Below the pieces are notes generated by a model. That model was not told the origin of the DNA. It ran no database searches and worked only from the letters and a program-made list of their open reading frames with translations. A DNA stretch of 13,201 bases, taken from assembly GCA_029007685.1 (NCBI GenBank), contig JAQXIG010000138.1:1-13201 (forward strand), read 5' to 3'. Position 1 is the first letter of the stretch. Each line of letters opens with the position of its first letter. This DNA is from a bacterium (GTDB lineage Bacteria > Bacillota_I > Bacilli_A > RF39 > UBA660). A program made the translations under genes and the position numbers. Of this stretch, positions 7,434-13,201 are shown one piece after another.

Positions 7434-8132
7434 TGAAAGATCATAGTTTTTTTTGGGGGTTGATATCCAGCTATGAATGATATGGCTAGCGATTAACAAT
7501 CCAGCACTACTTGGCACAAAGCTAATAGAGGCTAGAGTTTTGCTTTGATTTTTTTGGGGTTTTTCCTTGCTGGATACTACTGTTATTTTATTTTTTAAAT
7601 TTTGATCTTTTACATATTTTCGCATAATTTTGGCTAACGGATCGTAACTGGTCTTACGAATATCAGTAATTTCTAATTGGCTTGGGTCTAATTTATTAGC
7701 CGCTCCCATACTAGCAATGAAGGGAATATTTTCTTTACTAGCTTTGCTTAGCAATAGTTTTTTTGTATTCACACTGTCACAGGCATCGATTAAAAAATCA
7801 ATGCTATATTTATTTAATAAATCCAGATTACTATCATCTAGAAAGAAATCATAGGTGTCGATATTACAATTTGGATTAATATCATGCATTCTATTTTTTA
7901 ATACTTCTACTTTCTTTTGGCCAACGGTCGAATCTAAGGCAATGATTTGCCTATTTTTGTTCGTGATATCTACAATATCATGATCTATTAAAACAAAGTT
8001 GCCAACGCCACAACGAGTTAGAGCTTCGATGGCATAACCACCTACTCCTCCTACTCCAACAATTACTACTGTCTTGGTAGCTAAACTTTCTCTTTTTTCT
8101 TGACCGATTAGTAAATCTAGACGTTCAAACAT
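7425..8132 (-). CDS. tcdA: tRNA threonylcarbamoyladenosine dehydratase (ThiF/E1-like)
   Basis: TcdA uses ATP to cyclise t6A at position 37 of ANN-decoding tRNAs to ct6A. The 235-residue product shows the E1-like fold: nucleotide-binding GVGGVGGY (26-33), LIDHDIVDITNKNRQ (47-61) with the Asn/Arg residues that bind ATP, LIDACDSVNTKK with its Asp, then IASMGAANKLDPSQLEITDI and SYDPLAKIMRKYVKD, which single out the TcdA/YgdL-YrvM branch from ThiF and MoeB. The ATG at 8132 is chosen because GGAAG lies seven bases before it; an in-frame codon 27 bases upstream (8159) would lie in the T-rich tail of the 6S RNA. The C-terminus is slightly short compared with the E. coli protein, but the family core is complete. 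It lies directly downstream of the predicted 6S RNA, as yrvM does near bsrA in B. subtilis. It is the only intact gene here that stops at TGA. Confidence 0.92.
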   Translation of the reverse strand: MFERLDLLIGQEKRESLATKTVVIVGVGGVGGYAIEALTRCGVGNFVLIDHDIVDITNKNRQIIALDSTVGQKKVEVLKNRMHDINPNCNIDTYDFFLDDSNLDLLNKYSIDFLIDACDSVNTKKLLLSKASKENIPFIASMGAANKLDPSQLEITDIRKTSYDPLAKIMRKYVKDQNLKNKITVVSSKEKPQKNQSKTLASISFVPSSAGLLIASHIIHSWISTPKKNYDLSDC

Positions 8133-8158
8133 AATGTCACTTCCTTTTTTTAAAAACA

Positions 8159-8335
8159 AAAAGGTCCAAAAGATCGTCTTGTCGGCGATAAAACCTGCAT
8201 ATTTACAGGTGGGTGTTCTTACGTAGCTCTTAGGATCCCTAACTCATAGAAAGGTCTTCAACACAAACTACTGATCAAAACTCCCGTATCGTCACTTTAG
8301 TCGGTTTTATATATGACATCACGTATCTTTTAGAC
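8159..8335 (-). ncRNA. ssrS: 6S RNA (regulator of RNA polymerase)
   Basis: 6S RNA mimics an open promoter and binds the housekeeping RNA polymerase. The roughly 177-base transcript predicted from the promoter has a long end-to-end closing stem: GTC-AAAAGAT and CGT/GTC elements at 8335-8315 pair with GAC/ACG-ATCTTTT-GAC near 8187-8164. It is extended inward by ATAAAACC pairing with GGTTTTAT. The middle is an open region and a distal hairpin (TTAGG-GAT-CCTAA, stacked on GTAG/CTAC). Near the 3' end is ACACCCACCT with a small ACCTG/CAGGT hairpin, as seen in many 6S RNAs. A T-rich run follows directly, so the closing stem may double as the terminator. The position upstream of tcdA (yrvM) matches bsrA in Bacillus. 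The call rests on structure by eye plus this gene order. Confidence 0.7.
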
Positions 8336-8341
8336 ATTTAT

Positions 8342-8371
8342 AGTATATCACATTTTGGAAATTATAATCAA
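8342..8371 (-). promoter_or_regulatory. Promoter of the 6S RNA gene
   Basis: TTGATT (8371-8366), an 18-base spacer and TATACT (8347-8342) preceded by TGA, an extended -10, on the minus strand. The first base at normal distance is G8335, exactly where the closing stem of the RNA begins. No Shine-Dalgarno site or ORF follows, which fits a structural RNA. Confidence 0.8.
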
Positions 8372-8385
8372 TATTTTTGCCATTA

Positions 8386-8414
8386 TTTTTCATTTATTTT
8401 TCATTTATTCATTT
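8386..8414. repeat. 11-bp tandem direct repeat in a divergent promoter region
   Basis: TTTTTCATTTA occurs twice without a gap (8386-8396 and 8397-8407), followed by a partial third copy TTCATTT. It lies between the 6S RNA promoter and the hydrolase promoter, and could be an AT-rich upstream element or simple slippage. Confidence 0.6.
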
Positions 8415-8428
8415 CTGTTTTGTTTGTT

Positions 8429-8437
8429 TGCTATAGT
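8429..8437 (+). promoter_or_regulatory. Possible extended -10 promoter of the hydrolase gene
   Basis: TGC followed by TATAGT (8432-8437) forms an extended -10 about 59 bases before the hydrolase ATG. The -35 region is T-rich and has no clear hexamer, so this is a moderate call. Confidence 0.4.
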
Positions 8438-8495
8438 TGAAAAATGGATATTCACTTTCTTACCATTTAAGAATACATTACATTAGGTGATGATC

Positions 8496-9266
8496 ATGGT
8501 TTTTAAAAATCAAGATATTTCTATTTTTTATGAAGTATATGGGGATCATCCCAAATCGGTTGTTATTTTACCAGGTTGGGGTGATACTAGAAAAACATTT
8601 CGTTATATAATTTCTTATTTGAGTAATTTTTTTACAGTTTACGTTATAGATTATCCAGGTTTTGGTGAAAGTCCTTTTCCAAATCGAAATCTAACCATCT
8701 TCGATTATGCCGATTCCATTCATCAATTTTTGAAAGAAAATAATATTCAGAATTCCATTCTAATTGGTCATTCTTTTGGCGGTAGAATCATTATTACTTT
8801 AGCTGGTTACTATCAGTACTCTTACTCTAATATCATTCTAATGGATAGTGCTGGAATTAAGCCACCTGTTACGATACGCACTTACTTTCGGAAAATGAGT
8901 TATCAACTTTTGATGAAATTTTCTAGACTTTTGCCTAAGAAATGGAAAAAAAATTATCGAAAAAAAATATTTTCGTTGTTTGCATCTGATGATTATCGTA
9001 ATTTAACTACTAATATGCGCGAAACTTTTAAAAATATTGTAAATTATGATCTTTCTGATTATTTGAAAAATATTCGCAGTAGAGTTTTGTTGATCTGGGG
9101 AAATCAGGATACTGCTACTCCAATTCGCGATGCGAGAATTATGAATCGAAGCATCGCTGATTCTGAATTGATTATCTTAGATAAAGTTGGGCATTTTCCA
9201 TATTTAGAGCGACCTGATCTCATTAATAGAATCATCTTTGAGCAACTTAAGGAAGAAATTCACTAG
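8496..9266 (+). CDS. Alpha/beta hydrolase
   Basis: A 256-residue single-domain alpha/beta hydrolase. The order is typical: an oxyanion-side LPGWGDT (25-31), PGFGES (54-59), the nucleophile elbow GHSFGG with Ser93, then a basic cap region (about 124-190) with LPKKWKKNYRKK, then WGNQDTATP carrying Asp205 and VGHFPYLERP carrying His233. The Ser-Asp-His triad is therefore complete, and an esterase/acyl-hydrolase-type activity is inferred; the substrate is unknown. The cap is unusually Lys/Arg-rich, perhaps for membrane or anionic-substrate contact (inference). ATG at 8496 is chosen over GTG at 8487 and ATG at 8490, because AGGTG lies six bases before it and overlaps those codons. The gene faces opposite to all other protein genes here, shares its upstream region with 6S RNA and converges on glyS. 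Confidence 0.88.
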   Translation: MVFKNQDISIFYEVYGDHPKSVVILPGWGDTRKTFRYIISYLSNFFTVYVIDYPGFGESPFPNRNLTIFDYADSIHQFLKENNIQNSILIGHSFGGRIIITLAGYYQYSYSNIILMDSAGIKPPVTIRTYFRKMSYQLLMKFSRLLPKKWKKNYRKKIFSLFASDDYRNLTTNMRETFKNIVNYDLSDYLKNIRSRVLLIWGNQDTATPIRDARIMNRSIADSELIILDKVGHFPYLERPDLINRIIFEQLKEEIH

Positions 9267-9282
9267 AATCTCTTCCTTTTTT
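9249..9282 (+). terminator. Rho-independent terminator of the hydrolase gene
   Basis: AAGGAAGA (9249-9256) pairs with TCTTCCTT (9271-9278) around a 14-base loop, ending in six T (9277-9282). The 5' arm is inside the end of the coding region. On the minus strand the same hairpin has only a weak T run, so it is at best a poor terminator for glyS. Confidence 0.7.
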
Positions 9283-10654
9283 AGAATTTAATATTATCTT
9301 GAATATAGTTGACTGCTTCTTCTATGGTTAGGGTTTGTTGTTTCATGGAATCACGATCGCGAATGGTTACTGTGTTTCCGTTTAATGTCGTATCATCAAT
9401 GGTGATACAAAACGGTGTTCCAATTACATCTTGACGACGATATCTTTTTCCAATGTTCCCGCTATCATCATAAGTAGTGGAAAATTCTTTACATAATTTC
9501 GTATAAATTTCTTCTGCTTTTTCACCATGATATTTTTTTATTAGTGGAAGAACCGCTACTTTATATGGAGCTAGGAATGGTTTTAGATGCATTACTTCTC
9601 TGGTAGTTCCATCTTCTAAAATTTCCTCTTCGTAAGCATTATCTAAGACTGCTAATACGGTACGATCACAACCAACCGTTGATTCGATGATATATGGAAT
9701 AAATTTGCTATTGGTTTCAGGATCTAGATATTCTTGTGATACGGTAGAATATTCTTGATGACGACTTAAGTCGTAATTAGTACGATTGTGCGTTCCGTTA
9801 ATTTCTCCCCAACCAAAGTTGAAATGGTATTCAATGTCACAAGCTTCTTTAGCGTAGTGGGCCAATTTTTCATGATCATGAAAGCGTAGTTTCTCGGCTG
9901 GAAGTCCTAAATCTAGAAAATAGTTTTTAGCATATTCTTTAAAGTGATTATAGAGTTGACTGTCAGGTCCTTCTTTACAGAAAGTTTGATATTCCATTTG
10001 TTCAAATTCGATCGTTCTAAATGTGAAATTACCTGGTGTAATTTCATTTCTGAAAGCTTTTCCTATTTGGCCAATACTAAATGGTAGTTTTGCTCTCATA
10101 GAACGCTGGACATTTAGAAAATTGGTGTATTCCCCTTGAGCATTTTCTGGGCGAAGATAGATTTTTGTTTTATTATCTTCAGTAACACCACGGTAAGCTT
10201 CAAACATTAAGCCAAATTGGCGAATCCCAGTGTAATCACTATGACCACATTTTGGACATGGCACTCGATGCTCTTTAATGTATTCTACCATTTCATCTTG
10301 AGTCATTCCGTCTGCTTTGGCATTTTCATCAAAGTCATCAATTAAGTTATCGGCACGATGTCTACTTTTACAAGATTTACAGTCGATTAGGGGGTCTGTG
10401 AAACTAGATACATGGCCACTGGCTTCCCAAACTCTTGGATGCATCAAAATAGCCGCATCTAGTTCGTAAGCATTTGGTCTTTCCTGAATAAATCTTTTAC
10501 GCCAAGCTTCTTTAATATTATTTTTTAATTTAGAACCCAAAGGTCCATAATCCCAGGTGTTAGCTAAGCCCCCATAGATTTCACTTCCTTGAAAAATAAA
10601 TCCGTATTGTTTACATAGATTTACTAATTTATCCATCGTTAATTTTTTTTCCAT
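9281..10654 (-). CDS. glyS: Glycine-tRNA ligase, single-subunit (alpha2) type
   Basis: Charges tRNA-Gly with glycine (class II). The 457-residue length and layout are those of the dimeric, archaeal/eukaryotic-like bacterial GlyRS (as in Staphylococcus and Mycoplasma), not the GlyQ/GlyS tetramer. Motif 1 lies around YGGLANTWDYGPLGSKLK (27-44). A Cys4 zinc-type site is formed by C92-x2-C95 and C133-x2-C136. Motif 2 follows (GKAFRNEITP at 198-207 with FRTIEFEQME at 212-221), as does motif 3 near STVGCDRTVLAVL (about 327-340). The C-terminal anticodon-binding domain begins at LAPYKVAVLPLIKK. AGGAG lies nine bases before the ATG at 10654. No separate promoter is obvious, so expression probably depends on the T-box promoter about 420 bases upstream. 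It converges with the hydrolase gene, with 14 bases between the stop codons. Confidence 0.97.
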   Translation of the reverse strand: MEKKLTMDKLVNLCKQYGFIFQGSEIYGGLANTWDYGPLGSKLKNNIKEAWRKRFIQERPNAYELDAAILMHPRVWEASGHVSSFTDPLIDCKSCKSRHRADNLIDDFDENAKADGMTQDEMVEYIKEHRVPCPKCGHSDYTGIRQFGLMFEAYRGVTEDNKTKIYLRPENAQGEYTNFLNVQRSMRAKLPFSIGQIGKAFRNEITPGNFTFRTIEFEQMEYQTFCKEGPDSQLYNHFKEYAKNYFLDLGLPAEKLRFHDHEKLAHYAKEACDIEYHFNFGWGEINGTHNRTNYDLSRHQEYSTVSQEYLDPETNSKFIPYIIESTVGCDRTVLAVLDNAYEEEILEDGTTREVMHLKPFLAPYKVAVLPLIKKYHGEKAEEIYTKLCKEFSTTYDDSGNIGKRYRRQDVIGTPFCITIDDTTLNGNTVTIRDRDSMKQQTLTIEEAVNYIQDNIKF

Positions 10655-10669
10655 TTTTACACTCTCCTT

Positions 10670-10927
10670 TATTGTCCTTTCATCAGACTGAATTTATGTT
10701 CAACTGATTCAAAATGTTTATCATAACCTTTCAACTCCTTGACCACTATAGTTCTAATATTTTCTAGATTTTGTTCGTTCAAATCCCTATGTCATCTAGG
10801 CAGAGGTGGTAGTATAAGGTATTGCTTGGGGATGAATGATAATAACCATCATTCACTATTGTTTAGATATAAAATTGAATGATTATACGATCTATTTAGA
10901 GTATCTTCTATTTTTAGATCCTTCATC
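10670..10927 (-). pseudogene. Short ORF or gene remnant between the glycine T-box and glyS, with in-frame TGA
   Basis: I do not recognise this product. Directly after the T-box terminator, GGGGAGGAGG followed by AATTG and ATG (10927) makes the best ribosome binding site of the window. It opens a 25-codon ORF starting MKDLKIEDTLNRSYNHSILY and ending at TGA (10852-10850). The same frame goes on for 60 codons broken only by one more TGA (10795-10793), until TAA (10672-10670) just before the glyS ribosome binding site. Its last 40 codons look protein-like (NLENIRTIVVKELKGYDKHF and on). The middle reads more like coding sequence in the +1 frame (VNDGYYHSSPSNTLYYHL), so two frameshifts in a decayed gene fit as well as TGA read-through. 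A genuine 25-residue peptide is a third option. Confidence 0.4.
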
Positions 10928-10952
10928 AATTCCTCCTCCCCTAATAGAAATA

Positions 10953-11020
10953 AAAAGATTCTTTTAGTTATAGGGACCGAATATCGGCGGTTCCACCCTA
11001 CTTATTCTAAAAAGAATCTC
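10953..11020 (-). terminator. T-box-controlled terminator upstream of glyS
   Basis: GATTCTTTTTAG (11019-11008) pairs with CTAAAAGAATC (10968-10958), with further GTAGGG/CCCTAT pairing inside, then five T. It encloses the T-box core, so it competes with the antiterminator. It is also the first terminator after the YfhO-family gene. Confidence 0.85.
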
Positions 11021-11067
11021 TTTTTTTATATTGCTCCGACTTTTCCAAGGTCATCTTCACATTGATA
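10953..11067 (-). promoter_or_regulatory. Glycine-type T-box leader with very short 5' part
   Basis: The T-box core AGGGTGGAACCGCC (11000-10987) with TCGGTCCCT closing the antiterminator is clear, and a competing terminator follows. From the predicted start near 11067 to the terminator there are only about 47 bases, far less than a usual stem I. They hold a small imperfect hairpin (GAC-CTTGGAAAA-GTC) followed by GGA, which could be a glycine specifier. Glycine is inferred from the downstream glyS. The leader may be an ultrashort T-box or a decayed one. Confidence 0.75.
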
Positions 11068-11073
11068 AAAAAA

Positions 11074-11102
11074 TTATAAACCATTCTTTATAAATCGTCA
11101 AG
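11074..11102 (-). promoter_or_regulatory. Promoter of the glycine T-box transcript
   Basis: CTGACG (11102-11097), a 17-base spacer and a perfect TATAAT (11079-11074) on the minus strand. The -35 begins 12 bases after the stop codon of the YfhO-family gene. The position limits how long the T-box leader can be. Confidence 0.7.
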
Positions 11103-11114
11103 CTACTGTGTAAA

Positions 11115-13201
11115 CTAAATACTAAAATAAATAAAATATGATAGTAAATAAGCAATCGTCATTAAGAAATATATCAGAATTACTAATATGATATATATTC
11201 CTAAATATGATAAATATGCCACATTTTGAAGCCATTTCATTTCTATTATTTTGGTATACCAATCTTTTTTGATTAGTAGTATGGTACCTACTAAGGTAAT
11301 CAAACTGATAATCGATGAGACTATAAATCCTTTGGGAATAAAACTTATGGTAATATTATTTTCCCCAGCTGTTACTTGAATTCCGATGTAATTATCGAAC
11401 ACTTTTACAATTTCTACACTTTTTCCATTTAGTGTAGCCTGATAACCATCGTTATAGGCAATTGGTAAGAATAGTAATTGTTTTTGGTCACTTTCCATAT
11501 CTACTTTTATTTTATTACCAATATATTTTATGTCCAAGTCCGTTTTTTCACTCGTGACAAACTGTTCGTATTTTTCTTTGTCCATAGTCGCTAGTGTTAT
11601 ATTATCTAGTAAGACATCGTCTAATAAGACAATTTTGATATTTACTTCTTCTGATTCATAGTCTCCTAGATCAATTACACCATTATCATTTTCAGTTAGG
11701 GCTTTTTGTTTAAATAGCTTATCATTGATGTAGATATTAAATTTTCGATAAATACTAAGGTTAGTATTATTATTTAAATCATTTAGAATTTCTAAATAAA
11801 TTCGCTGACGCTTGGTTATAGTTAGGGAACTTTCTAGATAATTATAGGCATCTTTGTCGATAATTTCATATTTATCTTTTTTCTTTTCCTTTGTTTTTTT
11901 GATATTATTTAGAATGAAGTTATCTTCAATAGTGAATAAATTTTGATCACTGTTTGTAATACTTTGATAAATACTATTTTGGATTGCGAAAGAATTTTCT
12001 TGATCCATGATGCCAATATTGTGATTGAGGAAATAACCATATGATGGTGTTTCTTTTAATTGATAAAATAATAAATCGCCATATTGATCGACATACTCAT
12101 AATATGGGTCTGTTACTTCTTTTTTACTGAGAATATATTTATTGGCTAATAAGCTATCTGTAAATAAAGTTCCCCCTTTTGAATTTGTTTTTACCCACAT
12201 GGATGAATATCCTAATTTTTTGAGAGTTTCTAGATTGTTTTTATCTGTTAATGAGGTGAAATGATCTAACGTATGATATCTCATAATCATTCCACTATTT
12301 GTTATATATTCTGGAATCATATTTTTGACACGATAGTAATCATCTTTTTGATACGTTTTTTCTAATTTTTGTAGATCGACATATTGACTGGTAAGCACTT
12401 TTTGTTCTTTATCAATTCCTAAATATAAAAATGAAGTACATGTAATATGAGTGATTGTTAAAACACTAATTAAGATCAGAGAAAACGTGTTTAATTTTCT
12501 ATGAATTAGGCTAATTAAAAAACAACCAAGAAAACTTAAAAAAGTCATGAATAGTAACATCCAAAGTAGGAAATGATCGATTGAAATAGTCAAAGTTTCT
12601 AAAGCTAATTGGAACCGATTATAATAAGTATAAGTTAGGTAAATCATAAGTATACATGTTATGATGGTCGTTATTACTACTGTTATTTTTTTAGCAACTG
12701 TTGGCTTGATTTTTATTTTTTTTGGGGAATATTGTTCTAAACTGTAACATGCTCCTACGATCAACAAAAACATCATAATAAACCCAGCTCGATATGGAAA
12801 AAAAGCATATGATCCAAAATGCCAAATTTTATTAATTGGCTCCACTATTACAGGAATCAACAAAATTAAAGATGTCGGGATATACCAAGTAATAAAATGT
12901 TTATTTTTTCTGAAATCTTTTAATAATAAAAGTAGTCCTACCCACATGATGCCACCAAACATAAACATCGATCCTTTATCCGTGATCGGTCCAGTTTGAG
13001 AGTTTAATAATTCTTGCCATGAAAAGCCCATTCGAGAAGAAATTGAAATTTGCAGATATGATGGTAAGACGATAAAGGCTGATAGTAGCAAGGTAATTAT
13101 AGTTGTGATTGCTAAAGCTACAATTCCTTTTTTTCTTTCTACCTTTTTCTTATACACTAGTAAGTAAAATAATGAGCAGAAAAAAATAAAAATTATTACC
13201 A
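11115..13201 (-). CDS. YfhO-family membrane protein, 5' part outside the window
   Basis: The frame is open to the window edge and the bases before the GTG at 13157 encode another membrane segment (VIIFIFFCSLFYLLVY), so the true start lies outside and the roughly 695 residues seen are the C-terminal part. About eight membrane helices in the first 250 residues include LLLSAFIVLPSYLQISISSR, resembling the Leu-Pro and Ser-Arg region of YfhO proteins. A large non-membrane portion follows (about 250-600 from the GTG), with DDYYRV and NSGMIMRYHTLDHFTSLTD, again YfhO-like, and a beta-rich end (AYNDGYQATLNGKSVEI, NNITISFIPKG). Two more helices close the protein. In Bacillus and Listeria, YfhO relatives are GT-C-type proteins linked to glycosylation of lipoteichoic acid at the outer membrane face. 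That role is assumed here by family only; catalytic Asp residues expected near the N-terminus are off the window. There is no terminator before the T-box promoter. Confidence 0.8.
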   Translation of the reverse strand, partial: VIIFIFFCSLFYLLVYKKKVERKKGIVALAITTIITLLLSAFIVLPSYLQISISSRMGFSWQELLNSQTGPITDKGSMFMFGGIMWVGLLLLLKDFRKNKHFITWYIPTSLILLIPVIVEPINKIWHFGSYAFFPYRAGFIMMFLLIVGACYSLEQYSPKKIKIKPTVAKKITVVITTIITCILMIYLTYTYYNRFQLALETLTISIDHFLLWMLLFMTFLSFLGCFLISLIHRKLNTFSLILISVLTITHITCTSFLYLGIDKEQKVLTSQYVDLQKLEKTYQKDDYYRVKNMIPEYITNSGMIMRYHTLDHFTSLTDKNNLETLKKLGYSSMWVKTNSKGGTLFTDSLLANKYILSKKEVTDPYYEYVDQYGDLLFYQLKETPSYGYFLNHNIGIMDQENSFAIQNSIYQSITNSDQNLFTIEDNFILNNIKKTKEKKKDKYEIIDKDAYNYLESSLTITKRQRIYLEILNDLNNNTNLSIYRKFNIYINDKLFKQKALTENDNGVIDLGDYESEEVNIKIVLLDDVLLDNITLATMDKEKYEQFVTSEKTDLDIKYIGNKIKVDMESDQKQLLFLPIAYNDGYQATLNGKSVEIVKVFDNYIGIQVTAGENNITISFIPKGFIVSSIISLITLVGTILLIKKDWYTKIIEMKWLQNVAYLSYLGIYIILVILIYFLMTIAYLLSYFIYFSI

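Noticed and set aside
10760..10800. GTTCAAATCC stretch resembling a tRNA T-arm on the plus strand
   Set aside because: Flanking bases do not form a 5-bp stem, and no acceptor, D or anticodon arms can be found.
10834..10856. Selenocysteine insertion (SECIS-like hairpin) at the TGA before glyS
   Set aside because: The TGA lies inside the stem and only one base from the loop, unlike bacterial SECIS elements, and a second TGA follows with no such hairpin.
404..13157. Genome-wide use of TGA as Trp
   Set aside because: All 27 Trp codons in the eight main genes are TGG, no main gene is interrupted by TGA, and tcdA ends with TGA at its terminator.

Overview
The window is AT-rich bacterial DNA. Its gene content (two T-box riboswitches, 6S RNA next to tcdA, an AI-2E family gene upstream of alaS, a YfhO-type membrane protein, single-chain GlyRS) points to a Firmicutes/Bacilli-type genome, probably a low-GC, reduced lineage. 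That placement is inference; nothing here fixes the taxon. All 27 Trp codons in the eight intact or nearly intact genes are TGG, and tcdA stops at TGA inside its own terminator stem, so the standard code is the working assumption.

Layout on the minus strand, in transcription order from the right edge: a YfhO-family membrane protein that runs off the window; a promoter and a glycine-type T-box leader that is unusually short; a short ORF/remnant with a strong ribosome binding site and in-frame TGA codons; and glyS. Converging on glyS is the only well-supported plus-strand gene, an alpha/beta hydrolase. Its promoter region is shared divergently with a gene judged to be 6S RNA, followed by tcdA and a clear terminator. 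After a roughly 400-bp spacer come an AI-2E family transporter, a full-size alanine T-box, a P-loop deoxynucleotide-kinase-like gene overlapping alaS, then holA two bases after alaS, then a membrane-anchored tandem GerMN protein with a terminator. At the left edge lies the end of an IS3-like insertion sequence whose OrfA is interrupted by TGA at a likely Trp position.

Functionally the window is mostly translation housekeeping (alaS, glyS, tcdA, two T-boxes) with a replication clamp-loader subunit (holA) drawn into the alanine-responsive operon. The 6S RNA-tcdA and AI-2E-alaS arrangements match what is known of Bacillus subtilis gene order. I did not find a clearly new large system. The items most worth a second look are the ultrashort glycine T-box leader, the TGA-interrupted ORF it precedes, and the nucleotide-kinase-like gene under alanine T-box control.
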